From contig VGFS01000008.1 of NCBI GenBank assembly GCA_016868785.1, positions 1-64,000 of the forward strand: DNA of 64,000 bases. The letters are read 5' to 3'. This document shows positions 1 to 7,821 of this stretch, piece by piece. How positions within the stretch are numbered: the stretch's first letter is position 1; the number at the start of each line of letters is the position of its first letter. The translations under genes were made by a program, and so were the position numbers. The DNA comes from Bacteroidota bacterium (GTDB lineage Bacteria > Bacteroidota > Bacteroidia > NS11-12g > UBA955). Below the pieces are notes generated by a model. It was not told the origin of the DNA. It did not search any database and saw only the letters and a list, made by a program, of their open reading frames with translations.

Positions 1-308
1 CCCAACGAAAACAGCGCCGTGAATACCCTCGGAATGAAAAAATCGGTTCCGAAATACCTTACCCACAACCACAAAAGCGTTTGTAAACCCGCTGGATGTC
101 CGTCAACCGCCACCCCGTTTTGAAGGTGGTCGTGCCAGTTGCTGGCCTGCATCGCCCTAAAAATCGCGCTAAGCTCGTCATACCCCCATGCCATAGAATC
201 AATGTCCCAAAACCGCAGCAAAAAAATCTCCCCTACCAACAGCAGCCAACCCCATTGAAACCATTTTGGGGTTTGAGAAAATGAATCTCTGTGTCGCGCC
301 AAAAACAT
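1..308 (-). CDS. GT39/PMT-type membrane glycosyltransferase, N-terminal part (runs off left edge)
   Basis: Reading the minus strand from the ATG at 308-306 gives 102 codons with no stop before the window edge. The protein begins MFLARHRDSF, has a hydrophobic segment at about residues 18-31 (GWLLLVGEIFLLRF), then DIDSMAWGYDELSAIFRA and a DGHPAGLQTLLWLW stretch. An acidic DE pair soon after the first membrane helix, followed by HPAG and an aromatic helix, is the usual N-terminus of GT-C glycosyltransferases of the PMT/ArnT group (GT39), which move sugars from lipid carriers across the inner membrane. The start lies 3 nt after the stop of the upstream gene at 312, so the two are probably co-transcribed. 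The sugar and acceptor cannot be told from this fragment. Confidence 0.7.
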   Translation of the reverse strand, partial: MFLARHRDSFSQTPKWFQWGWLLLVGEIFLLRFWDIDSMAWGYDELSAIFRAMQASNWHDHLQNGVAVDGHPAGLQTLLWLWVRYFGTDFFIPRVFTALFSL

Positions 309-311
309 GGG

Positions 312-1571
312 TTACGTCTTTTGCTTGGTTTTTTGCGCCGATGGAAACAAGATGTTATTCAATATCAACCGGTAACCCGGACTGTTGGGGTGTAAATTCA
401 AATCTGTGGGCGGTTCCCCTACAAAATGTTGGTAATCCTCCGGATCATGACCGCCGAAAAATGTCCACGTGCCTTTCCCCAATTCTCCATGGATGTATCG
501 CGCTTCGTTGAGGATTGCGTTTTCACCCATCACCAAAACATCGGAGCGAACCAAATGACTGCGATAGGCCGTGGTTTGTCCCATGAAACCCTTGATGGTA
601 CGGGTATGGTTCTGACACAATATGCTTGGAATCAAATCCCATTTGGCAGAGTAGTCGAACAAAGTAAATAGGTCTTCTTCTTCCCGTACCCTGCGCTGCA
701 CGGGGTCTACATCGATGTTGCTAAATTCATAGTACATGGGATCTTCGATGAGGGTAAAATCTTTGAAGGCAATGCATTTGTCGTAATCCAACTTCTCTCG
801 GGCTCGGCTGTCTGCGGGAGTTCCATCAAAGACGGACTCACAAATGTCGGTCTCTGCGGCAGCCATCGCAATGTCATAGGTGTCGGTTGCGCTGCACATG
901 GCAAACAAAAATCCACCGCCCAACATGAAATCGCGAATTTTCATTATCACCGCTCGCTTCAGTTCGCGGGCAGAGCCATAGCCATGCTTTTTGGCCATAG
1001 TTTCGGCCTCGGCCACCTCGGCCAAATACCATGGGGCAGAATGGTAGCTGGAGTAAAATTTCCCAAACTGACCGGTGAAATCTTCATGATGCAGGTGCAA
1101 CCAATCATACTCGAGCAACTTGCCGCCAAGTACCTCATCATCAAAGACAACATCGTAAGGGATTTCGGCATAGGTCAATACCAACGTAACGGCATCGTCC
1201 CATGGTTGCTTTGTTTTGGGCGAATACACAGCAATTTTTGGGGCGTTCAGCAGTTTTACCGCATTCATGTTGGCACTGGGATTCTGAATTTCCGTGAGAA
1301 TGGCGTTTGCAGCACCGTCTGTAATAGTTTCATAGGAGATGCCACGAACCTTGCATTCTTTTTCGGCTGCGGCGGAATAGGGAAACATGAAACTGCCCCC
1401 CTGATAGTTCAATAGCCACTGAACTTCTTGCTTTTGGTTCAGTAACCAATAGGCCAGACCGTAAGATTTAAGGTGGTTTTTCTGGGATTCATCCATCGGA
1501 ACCAACAGCTGTGATGCCGATCCAATCTGCGCTAATAAGAAAACAAAACAGAAAATCGCTGTCCTAACCAT
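312..1571 (-). CDS. Exported Bacteroidota protein of the 'asparagine synthetase B' family (name misleading)
   Basis: 419 residues with an N-terminal signal peptide (MVRTAIFCFVFLLAQIGSAS) and then LLVPMDESQKNHLKSYGLAYW. From memory, Bacteroidota homologues of this length carry the database name asparagine synthetase B, but I see neither the N-terminal Cys of an Ntn glutaminase nor the ATP-binding SGGxDS loop of AsnB, so that function is not supported. The middle (residues about 115-210) has an alternating strand/helix pattern with MLGGGFLFAMCSATDT, reminiscent of class I glutamine-amidotransferase-like folds. The start overlaps the end of crcB by 40 nt and the stop is 3 nt before the glycosyltransferase start. 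Function unknown; probably periplasmic. Confidence 0.75.
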   Translation of the reverse strand: MVRTAIFCFVFLLAQIGSASQLLVPMDESQKNHLKSYGLAYWLLNQKQEVQWLLNYQGGSFMFPYSAAAEKECKVRGISYETITDGAANAILTEIQNPSANMNAVKLLNAPKIAVYSPKTKQPWDDAVTLVLTYAEIPYDVVFDDEVLGGKLLEYDWLHLHHEDFTGQFGKFYSSYHSAPWYLAEVAEAETMAKKHGYGSARELKRAVIMKIRDFMLGGGFLFAMCSATDTYDIAMAAAETDICESVFDGTPADSRAREKLDYDKCIAFKDFTLIEDPMYYEFSNIDVDPVQRRVREEEDLFTLFDYSAKWDLIPSILCQNHTRTIKGFMGQTTAYRSHLVRSDVLVMGENAILNEARYIHGELGKGTWTFFGGHDPEDYQHFVGEPPTDLNLHPNSPGYRLILNNILFPSAQKTKQKT

Positions 1572-1900
1572 GCCAATAATATCCCAAAGATAAGCGATGT
1601 TAGGCCATAAATGACGGCCAAGCGATATTCTTGATGTTCACAATATTGAATGATTTCAATGACCAAACCACTGAAAGTGGATAATCCACCCAAGAGGCCA
1701 GTAAATAGAAGCAATCGCCAAAAATCACTACTAATCTTTGGGTAAATGGTGCCGATAAGCAGGCAGGCAGCCATATTAACTAAAAAGGTGCCCCAAGAGA
1801 ATTGATGGGGAACAAAAGGTATTTTTAGGATAAACAGCCATCTAAATAAACTCCCCAAAGCCCCGCCAACCAAAACAGCCAATAAATTCGCAAATTGCAT
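1532..1900 (-). CDS. crcB: Fluoride channel/exporter CrcB (FluC)
   Basis: 122 residues and four hydrophobic segments, the normal size for a Fluc subunit that works as a dual-topology dimer to let fluoride out across the inner membrane. Visible family motifs are GGALGSLFRW near residue 12, GTFLVN near residue 38 and GLLGGLSTFSG near residue 69 (the usual ending is STFST). The start at 1900 lies only 36 nt from the divergent reductase start, so there is no space for a fluoride riboswitch and I see none. It is the first gene of a minus-strand run with the exported protein at 312-1571. Confidence 0.92.
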   Translation of the reverse strand: MQFANLLAVLVGGALGSLFRWLFILKIPFVPHQFSWGTFLVNMAACLLIGTIYPKISSDFWRLLLFTGLLGGLSTFSGLVIEIIQYCEHQEYRLAVIYGLTSLIFGILLAWLGQRFSVLFSY

Positions 1901-1923
1901 GCTACGAAGTTACTAAACCCCAT

Positions 1924-1931
1924 TAATTTTG
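1924..1931 (+). promoter_or_regulatory. -7 element of a Bacteroidota promoter (TAATTTTG)
   Basis: TAATTTTG matches the TAnnTTTG -7 consensus and ends 5 nt before the ATG at 1937. No good TTG -33 is seen at 19-20 nt spacing. If used, the mRNA would start at or very near the start codon. Confidence 0.5.
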
Positions 1932-1936
1932 TGGTG

Positions 1937-2638
1937 ATGATTGTGGCAATTAAATCGGTTAAAAATCTATCGGATAGGGTAAAAGTATTCGAATTGGAAT
2001 TGCCAGAAGCCGTGGTGTTTACTGCCGGACAGTTTGTTATCGTCAAGGCGCAAGTAGGGGGTGAGCGTATTGAACGGAGTTATTCCATTGCCAATGAAAA
2101 CGCAGGGGAAGCCCAGCATATCGAACTGTGCATTGCCTTGAATCCCTTAGGGAAAATGTCGCCCCATTTATTTGGTTTATCAGCGGGCGCAGCGTTGGAA
2201 ATTTCGTTGCCACAGGGTGGTTTTGTGTTGCGCGATGCCGCAATAGAGGTGCCCACAATCTTCGTATGTACCGGTACAGGGGTGGCGCCATTCCGGTCAA
2301 TGATCTCATCGAAATTGGAGGAAACCCGCGAATCGATGGTGTATTTGGTGATGGGAAACCGGGCGTCTACTGACATGCTATACCACCAGCAATGGATGGA
2401 TTTGCAATTGCAGCAGCCTAGATTCCGCTATTTGCCAACGCTGAGTAGGGGGGATGGCCAGGAAAAAGGGGTGTTGGCGGGGTATGTACACGCGCATTAC
2501 AGCGAAATTGTAAAAGCCAATCCGGAGGTACAGGTTTATGTGTGCGGTTGGGAGGTGATGTGTAAGGAGGCCCGACAGCGATTGAAAGACATGGGATTAA
2601 CCCGCAGGCAGTATTTTTTTGAGCAATACGATGGTTGA
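1937..2638 (+). CDS. Ferredoxin-NADP reductase-like flavoprotein (FNR superfamily)
   Basis: 233 residues from the ATG at 1937. An upstream in-frame ATG at 1895 overlaps crcB and adds non-conserved residues, and the -7 element at 1924 favours 1937. The FAD domain carries the RSYSIAN motif (RxYS, about residue 46) and the NAD(P)-binding domain carries CTGTGVAPFRSM (about residue 112); the end FFEQYDG is typical of the bacterial FNR/Fre group. There is no 2Fe-2S ferredoxin domain, so it is not a PaaE-type reductase. Probably moves electrons between NAD(P)H and a flavodoxin, ferredoxin or flavin; the partner is unknown. It stands alone between the divergent crcB and rho. Confidence 0.85.
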   Translation: MIVAIKSVKNLSDRVKVFELELPEAVVFTAGQFVIVKAQVGGERIERSYSIANENAGEAQHIELCIALNPLGKMSPHLFGLSAGAALEISLPQGGFVLRDAAIEVPTIFVCTGTGVAPFRSMISSKLEETRESMVYLVMGNRASTDMLYHQQWMDLQLQQPRFRYLPTLSRGDGQEKGVLAGYVHAHYSEIVKANPEVQVYVCGWEVMCKEARQRLKDMGLTRRQYFFEQYDG

Positions 2639-2777
2639 GGAGTCGATTTTGGGCAAATAATTTTTTTGCTTTCGATTTTTCCCTTAATATTGCGATGTAG
2701 TTCGGATTTGCGCATCAGCAAACCTTGGAATTTCCCCTACTTTATTGCATCAGATTTTTTGAATACGAATATTTTTT

Positions 2778-4496
2778 ATGGCCGATAAACCGGATTTCTC
2801 TAAAATGAGCGTGGGTGATTTGCGTACCCTTGCCGACAACCTCCAAATTGACAACACCGCCAAAATGAAAAAGGGCGATTTAATAGCCGCCATTGAAATG
2901 TCGGCCTCTAGCAGCAATGCTGCCAATGGGGCGTCGCCCGCTGCTGACGCAGGTGAGCGCCGAGGCCGTCGTCCACGCAAAGCAAACAGCGAAAACGAAG
3001 GCGATGGAACAACCGCTGAAAATTCGGATGGTGCTGAGCATTCAGTTACTGAGAGTGGGGTAGACAAACCCGCTGTGCAGCCGCAACCCTTCCAACGTCA
3101 TCGCGAATCGGGAGAAGGAGCAGAGCCGCGCAACAATCGACCTTTAAATAATGGTAAAAACGGCAGAGGGCCGCGCGAGCAGCGCGAGCCGCTTGAAAAC
3201 CGCGAGGGCAGAGATCAACGCGAACCCCGCAACGGTCGCGAAAACCGCGAACCCCGCGAACCCCGCGAGAATCGTGAACCCCGCGAAAGTGTAGAAAACA
3301 AAGAAACCGTGCCAAAGCCCGAACCCGCCCTGTCGGCAGAAGAAAAACGCCGCAGAGAAGCCCTCGCCCTCTTTACAGAAATGGAAGGGGTGGTGAGTAC
3401 CCAAGGTGTGCTCGAAACCGTGCCCGATGGATACGGATTCCTCCGCTCCCCAGACTATAACTACGTAGCATCCCCCGATGATGTATACATCCCCGGCTTC
3501 ATGATTAAGCAAAATGGTCTGAAAACCGGTGATACCGTGCGCGGAACCATCCGCCCGCCCAAAGAAAATGAAAAGTATTTCTGCTTGGTGAAAATAGAAA
3601 GCGTCAATGGTAGAACCCCCGAAGAAGTGCGCGATCGCGTGGCCTTCGAACACCTCACGCCCCTGTTCCCCGATGAGAAATTGAATTTGTGCGATAGCGC
3701 CTCCAACTACCCCAACCGAATCATCGATTTGATATCGCCCATCGGAAAAGGACAGCGAGGCCTGATTGTGGCCCAGCCAAAAACAGGTAAAACATGGTTG
3801 CTGAAAGGCATCGCCAACGCCATCGCCAAAAACCACCCCGAGGTGTATATGATTATCTTGCTGATCGATGAACGTCCGGAAGAAGTGACCGACATGGCTC
3901 GTAGTGTGCGCGCCGAAGTCGTGGCTTCAACCTTCGACGAACCCGCCGATAAGCACGTGAAATTGACCAATATGGTGCTGGAAAAAGCCAAGCGATTGGT
4001 GGAATGTGGTCATGATGTGGTGATTCTGCTCGACTCAATCACGCGTTTGGCCCGCGCATTCAACACCGTTCAGCCTGCCTCAGGTAAGATATTGTCGGGC
4101 GGAGTCGATGCCAATGCCCTACACAAACCCAAGCGATTCTTTGGTGCTGCCAGAAACATCGAAGGGGGCGGATCGCTGACAATCATCGCAACTGCTTTGA
4201 CAGATACAGGGTCTAAGATGGACGAAGTGATTTTCGAAGAATTCAAAGGTACCGGTAACATGGAATTGCAGTTGGATCGCAAACTATCGAACAAGCGCAT
4301 TTTCCCTGCCATCGATATTTTGAGCTCGAGTACCCGTCGCGACGATTTATTGGTAGACAAAGTAACCAACCAAAGGATGTGGGTGTTGAGAAACCACTTG
4401 GCAGATATGAATTCAGAAGAAGCCATGAACACCTTCTTGAAGTACATGCAAAATACCAAAGACAACAACGAGTTTTTGGTGAGTATGAACCGCTAA
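2778..4496 (+). CDS. rho: Transcription termination factor Rho
   Basis: 572 residues, about 150 longer than E. coli Rho. Order of parts: Rho_N helix bundle (residues about 5-40, [16 protein letters not shown]), a long disordered insert (about 45-195) rich in R, E, N and P, the RNA-binding OB domain (about 207-277, [17 protein letters not shown]), and the RecA-type ATPase with Walker A QPKTGKTW near 333 and Walker [15 protein letters not shown]. The C-terminus includes the R-loop/Q-loop region. Rho is a hexameric RNA-dependent helicase that ends transcription. A long basic/acidic insert is known from Bacteroidota Rho and may aid RNA binding or phase separation. Monocistronic by context, with 139 nt upstream and 286 nt downstream free of genes. 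Confidence 0.97.
   Translation: MADKPDFSKMSVGDLRTLADNLQIDNTAKMKKGDLIAAIEMSASSSNAANGASPAADAGERRGRRPRKANSENEGDGTTAENSDGAEHSVTESGVDKPAVQPQPFQRHRESGEGAEPRNNRPLNNGKNGRGPREQREPLENREGRDQREPRNGRENREPREPRENREPRESVENKETVPKPEPALSAEEKRRREALALFTEMEGVVSTQGVLETVPDGYGFLRSPDYNYVASPDDVYIPGFMIKQNGLKTGDTVRGTIRPPKENEKYFCLVKIESVNGRTPEEVRDRVAFEHLTPLFPDEKLNLCDSASNYPNRIIDLISPIGKGQRGLIVAQPKTGKTWLLKGIANAIAKNHPEVYMIILLIDERPEEVTDMARSVRAEVVASTFDEPADKHVKLTNMVLEKAKRLVECGHDVVILLDSITRLARAFNTVQPASGKILSGGVDANALHKPKRFFGAARNIEGGGSLTIIATALTDTGSKMDEVIFEEFKGTGNMELQLDRKLSNKRIFPAIDILSSSTRRDDLLVDKVTNQRMWVLRNHLADMNSEEAMNTFLKYMQNTKDNNEFLVSMNR
3168..3295 (+). repeat. Low-complexity coding repeat in rho (Arg-Glu-Pro/Asn units)
   Basis: Inside rho, short units built from CGCGA-ACCCC and CGCGAAAACCG repeat imperfectly, coding for runs of NRE, PRE and REP from about residue 131 to 175. 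This is protein low complexity, not an independent element, but it is a place where replication slippage could change the insert length between strains. Confidence 0.8.
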
Positions 4497-4782
4497 TTCA
4501 ACGTTTTTGGCAGATTTCCGCCGCTTTGAAACGGTTGTTGAGTGTAACATGCGGTGCAAAAGTTCATACAAATGGTAATTGTGTACTTGGTCTGCGATTG
4601 TGATGGTGGGTAAGTGATAAAATTCCATGCATAGCAAGTGATTGTATTTTAGGTTTTTGTGGCGGTTTTTGGGTGTTACTATGTGGAGGTGTCCTCAAAT
4701 TGGAAACTTGTTAAAAAAAATGTGCAAAACCCATGAACATAGAAGGGATTTCTGTTGTTTTTTTGGACAAATTATTTGAGAG
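4497..4782. other. Intergenic region after rho; no gene seen
   Basis: 286 nt between rho and the acidic small protein. I find no convincing ORF, tRNA or strong hairpin terminator. It turns T-rich towards the 3' end. At 4771-4778 ATTATTTG is one base off the TAnnTTTG -7 consensus and ends 4 nt before the ATG at 4783, so it probably holds the promoter of the next gene. Confidence 0.5.
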
Positions 4783-5118
4783 ATGGACAAGCCCAAAGTT
4801 GTCATTGAGTATAACAAGTTGTCAGCGGAACTGCTCGACTTGTTTGATGAGACCTACCCAACAGGCGTAACCGGAAAAACGGTGCGTTATCCCAATTCAA
4901 AAGGTGAGATTGTAACCGCGGTACGTTTGGATACGGAAGACACCAGTTATTTGGTGAAGTTGAGTACCCGTGCCAAGGAAATTCTCACAGAAGAAGATTT
5001 GGATGCGTTGATTCGTACGTCTACGAAATCCAAAGATGCGGACGATGAAGAGGAAGCGGAGGAAGAAGAAGAGGAAGAAGAAGATCCCCGCAAATCATCC
5101 ATAGAAGACGAAGACTAA
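4783..5118 (+). CDS. Small conserved-looking protein with acidic tail, function unknown
   Basis: 111 residues. Residues 1-88 form a compact-looking domain (MDKPKVVIEYNKLSAELLDL, later TVRYPNSKGEIVTAVRL) with alternating strands and helices; residues 89-111 are almost all D/E with a basic break (DPRKSS). No signal peptide or membrane segment. It lies 11 nt upstream of apaG and may be co-transcribed with it. The acidic tail suggests nucleic-acid mimicry or protein binding, but that is a guess. I do not recognise the family. Confidence 0.75.
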   Translation: MDKPKVVIEYNKLSAELLDLFDETYPTGVTGKTVRYPNSKGEIVTAVRLDTEDTSYLVKLSTRAKEILTEEDLDALIRTSTKSKDADDEEEAEEEEEEEEDPRKSSIEDED

Positions 5119-5129
5119 TATCGCAGAAG

Positions 5130-5516
5130 ATGGTTACTGAAATAACTCACAACATCAAAGTGTCTGTGGAGTGCGTTTTTAGCAGCCAACATAGCTCTGT
5201 TCTTCAAAATCAATTCGCCTTTTTTTACCACATTACCATTGAAAATCTGGGAGATTTTTCGGTGCGATTGTTGCGCCGGAAATGGATCATCGTGGATGCT
5301 CATGGTTCGGAGCGACAGGTAGAAGGCGAGGGTGTGGTAGGGGTTCAGCCCAGCATACCGCCTGCCGATCAGCATGAATATACGAGTTCTTGCATGCTGA
5401 GTACCCCTTTTGGGGTGATGTGCGGGAATTACACCTTCGAGCGATTAATGGATGGTCAATTGTTTGCCGTTTCCATTCCCGAGTTTAAGTTGGAAGTGCC
5501 CTATCTGTTGAGTTAA
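5130..5516 (+). CDS. apaG: ApaG domain protein
   Basis: 128 residues, the full length for ApaG, a fibronectin-III-like beta sandwich. Recognisable stretches are FAFFYHITIENLGDFSVRLL, RRKWIIVDAHGS, VEGEGVVGVQPSIPP and a GVMCGNYTF strand near the C-terminus, following the family order. In Enterobacteria ApaG is linked to Co/Mg tolerance and dinucleoside tetraphosphates, but its molecular role is not settled. It follows the acidic protein by 11 nt and precedes the SDR by 37 nt, where a promoter is visible. Confidence 0.93.
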   Translation: MVTEITHNIKVSVECVFSSQHSSVLQNQFAFFYHITIENLGDFSVRLLRRKWIIVDAHGSERQVEGEGVVGVQPSIPPADQHEYTSSCMLSTPFGVMCGNYTFERLMDGQLFAVSIPEFKLEVPYLLS

Positions 5517-5518
5517 CA

Positions 5519-5549
5519 TTGGCAAAGCGGGATCGCCTGCCTATCTTTG
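5519..5549 (+). promoter_or_regulatory. Promoter of the SDR gene (TTG, 20 nt, TATCTTTG)
   Basis: TTG at 5519-5521, then 20 nt, then TATCTTTG at 5542-5549, close to the Bacteroidota sigma-A consensus. The -7 element ends 4 nt before the ATG at 5554, so the transcript would be leaderless or nearly so. Confidence 0.65.
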
Positions 5550-5553
5550 ATTC

Positions 5554-6258
5554 ATGAATTGCAATGTGGTTGTTACCGGTGCAAGCCGTGGAATTGGATT
5601 TGCTGTGGCAAAGCGGTTTGCTTCGGAAGGACATCATTTGTTGATCATCGCCAGAAATGCCGGTGATTTGGATAAAGCAAAAGCAGCATTAGAACAAGCG
5701 GGTGCTGCCAGTGTAAAGGCCATCGCCGCCGATTTGTCATCGCCCCAAGCCATTGCAGTGTGTGTAGACCAGGTTTTGGCGCATTTTGCCCAAATTCATG
5801 TTTTGGTGAACAATGCGGGGTTGTTTTTAGGAGGTACGATGATGGAGGAAGAAGCGGGGCAGTTTCAACATTTGATCAATACCAATGTGATTTCAGCGTA
5901 CGAAATGACACGCGGATTGTGGTCGTGCATGAAAGGCGTTAACAAAGCTCACGTATTCAATATGTGCAGCATCGCGAGTATCACCGCCTACGCCGCAGGT
6001 GGCAGTTATTCCGTAGCGAAATTTGCGCTGATGGGATTCTCCAAGTCGCTGCGATTGGAAGGGATGCCCCACGGAATCAGGGTGAGTGCCGTATTGCCTG
6101 GTGCTACTTTGACCGATAGTTGGGCGGGTGTGGATTTGCCACCCTCAAGATTCATGGATCCAAACGATGTAGCTGAAGCCATTTTTACCGCGTTTTCTAT
6201 CAATGAACACACCGTGATGGAGGAAGTTTTGCTCCGTCCCATTCTCGGAGATATCTGA
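5554..6258 (+). CDS. Short-chain dehydrogenase/reductase (SDR), 3-oxoacyl-ACP reductase-like
   Basis: 234 residues. Classical SDR signature: TGASRGIG nucleotide-binding loop (residues 7-14), NNAG near 90, a catalytic Ser in MCSIAS near 139, and YSVAK (Tyr/Lys) near 152-156. The basic residue in the glycine loop suggests NADP(H). It resembles FabG and related sepiapterin/ketoacyl reductases, but the window's fab genes (acpP-fabF at 23.7 kb) are far away, so the substrate is unknown. Cytoplasmic. Own promoter at 5519. Confidence 0.88.
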   Translation: MNCNVVVTGASRGIGFAVAKRFASEGHHLLIIARNAGDLDKAKAALEQAGAASVKAIAADLSSPQAIAVCVDQVLAHFAQIHVLVNNAGLFLGGTMMEEEAGQFQHLINTNVISAYEMTRGLWSCMKGVNKAHVFNMCSIASITAYAAGGSYSVAKFALMGFSKSLRLEGMPHGIRVSAVLPGATLTDSWAGVDLPPSRFMDPNDVAEAIFTAFSINEHTVMEEVLLRPILGDI

Positions 6259-6282
6259 TTGAGTAGGGTGGGATCGGGATAT

Positions 6283-6342
6283 TGACATTTTATTGTCATG
6301 GTCAATTATCATAGGGGATTTCTCCGTTTTTTCTTATATTTG
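6283..6342 (+). promoter_or_regulatory. Promoter region of T9SS gene: TGACA/TGTCA inverted repeat and TATATTTG -7
   Basis: TATATTTG at 6335-6342 fits the -7 consensus, 20 nt before the ATG at 6363. Upstream, TGACA (6283-6287) and TGTCA (6294-6298) form an inverted repeat with a 6 nt spacer that could be an operator. No clear TTG -33. Confidence 0.45.
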
Positions 6343-6362
6343 CGTTACGAGAATTTAATAAA

Positions 6363-7721
6363 ATGAAAAAATCATTACTTTCATTGGTTGCGATGTTGGG
6401 ATTGACAACAGCTGCCATGGCTCAGGCCTCCGGTTTCGATGTGCCCAAAGAGCAGAAGAACATCAAGGTAAACAAAACTTCCTACGTGTTGAAAGACAAG
6501 ACGTTGACGCCTACACGTCGTGCAGGAAGCTACGGCAACTGGTACAATTTTACCGCTGCCTACGAGGAAAACGAATTGTTGGGTCAGACATTGAGTGGGT
6601 TTGTAAACTTCATCCAACCCGATACCAACTTGTACATGGTTTACAGCGATGGTGCCAAGCTTAAATTGGGTTTCCACATCGTAGGTACAACCTTCGATCC
6701 CAAAGATTCTGCTTTCTTGAACAAAGCGGAAGTATTGACGCGTTACAACCCATATACAGTTGATACATTGGCTTTCACTCAGTTTTACATCCGTCAGGTT
6801 GACCAAGTAAACGTGGGTGGTAAAATGGTTGACGTTGTGGATACTGTTTACGTTCAGTATTTTAACATCACCGGTATTAAGCCAGGTGGATACACTTTGC
6901 AAAGCAACCCCGGTGTAACTTACCGTTATGCAACTCCTGCTATCGATAAGTTGTCATACAAGTCTTTGTTAAACAGCGCTGCTGTGAAAACCGATACATT
7001 GTTGTTGACCAAAGAATTTGCCGATAGTATGATTCTTGAAAATGGTACGCCCAAGTCATTCATCGGACGCACATTTGCTTCAACCCCCAATGTTACCACA
7101 AGATCTACCAACGGTGCTGATGGTACTACTAACTTGTTTGCCTACAGCGTATTGTACCGCCCTATGATCAAAGCAACTTTGGGTGATACAGGACTGGCTT
7201 ACAACGGTTCTATCGTATTCAAGAAGTACAACATGTACGGTTTACGTTTGGGTTCTTTGGATGGTCACGACCAATTGATAACTTCTAGCAACAAAATCAA
7301 CAACATGTTCGTAACCAACTTTCAAGTTCGTTATGGTCAAACATTGTTTGGTTTCCTGAAATCATACTTGCCAGGTACAGTATTCGGAAATACCATTTTC
7401 TTCCCTAGTGCAGTGCACATCACCACACCAAACTTGTCTAACAAGAATGTTGTTGCTGGTTTGTTAGGTGTTCAGGTTTATCCTAACCCCGTAGCCACTA
7501 ACGCTTCAGCAGATGTAGTATTCGAATTGACTGCTCCTTCAGCAGTGAAAGCGGTTGTTACTGATTTGAACGGTCGTGCTGTTAGTGCTACCGCTTCTGT
7601 AAACTGCATTGCAGGTCATAACGCCATCTCTGTAAGCACTCAAGGCCTGTCAAAAGGTATCTACATGGTAACCGTTGAGAGCAATTTGGGTCGCATGAGC
7701 AGCAAATTGACAGTAAACTAA
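6363..7721 (+). CDS. Secreted protein with T9SS type A sorting domain, function unknown
   Basis: 452 residues: signal peptide (MKKSLLSLVAMLGLTTAAMA, cleavage before QA), a long beta-rich middle of unknown family (about 30-370), and a C-terminal domain from about 372 that opens with GVQVYPNPVA and ends with GIYMVTVES and KLTVN. That is the standard T9SS type A sorting domain, directing export through the outer membrane and attachment or release at the cell surface. No catalytic motif is visible. It has its own promoter (6335) and a strong terminator (7744), suggesting an abundantly transcribed single gene. Confidence 0.85.
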   Translation: MKKSLLSLVAMLGLTTAAMAQASGFDVPKEQKNIKVNKTSYVLKDKTLTPTRRAGSYGNWYNFTAAYEENELLGQTLSGFVNFIQPDTNLYMVYSDGAKLKLGFHIVGTTFDPKDSAFLNKAEVLTRYNPYTVDTLAFTQFYIRQVDQVNVGGKMVDVVDTVYVQYFNITGIKPGGYTLQSNPGVTYRYATPAIDKLSYKSLLNSAAVKTDTLLLTKEFADSMILENGTPKSFIGRTFASTPNVTTRSTNGADGTTNLFAYSVLYRPMIKATLGDTGLAYNGSIVFKKYNMYGLRLGSLDGHDQLITSSNKINNMFVTNFQVRYGQTLFGFLKSYLPGTVFGNTIFFPSAVHITTPNLSNKNVVAGLLGVQVYPNPVATNASADVVFELTAPSAVKAVVTDLNGRAVSATASVNCIAGHNAISVSTQGLSKGIYMVTVESNLGRMSSKLTVN

Positions 7722-7743
7722 TTCTCTTAGGAATTATACAAGG

Positions 7744-7773
7744 AAAGAGCCGGGCATGCCCGGCTCTTTTTTT
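7744..7773 (+). terminator. Intrinsic terminator after the T9SS gene
   Basis: A perfectly palindromic 26 nt stretch, AAAGAGCCGGGCA then its exact reverse complement (7744-7769), followed by a run of Ts to 7773. It lies 23 nt after the stop codon. The symmetric A/T ends would let it work in both directions. Confidence 0.95.
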
Positions 7774-7821
7774 ATCCCCTTATGCAATGAAATTTAGCAC
7801 GACATTTGCTATTGCCTACCT

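Noticed and set aside
1898-1936. Fluoride riboswitch upstream of crcB
   Set aside because: Only 36 nt separate the two divergent starts, too short for the crcB motif, and no matching structure is seen.
3168-3295. Possible CRISPR or tandem-repeat array
   Set aside because: Units are short, imperfect and in frame; they code for low-complexity protein inside rho. No spacer-repeat pattern occurs anywhere in the window.
3144-3836. 230-residue open frame antisense to rho
   Set aside because: Composition (F, H, G and A runs) is that of a shadow of the R/E-rich insert; rho itself is unambiguous on the other strand.
6381-6902. 173-residue open frame antisense to the T9SS gene
   Set aside because: No signal, motif or promoter; overlaps the signal-peptide end of a well-supported gene.
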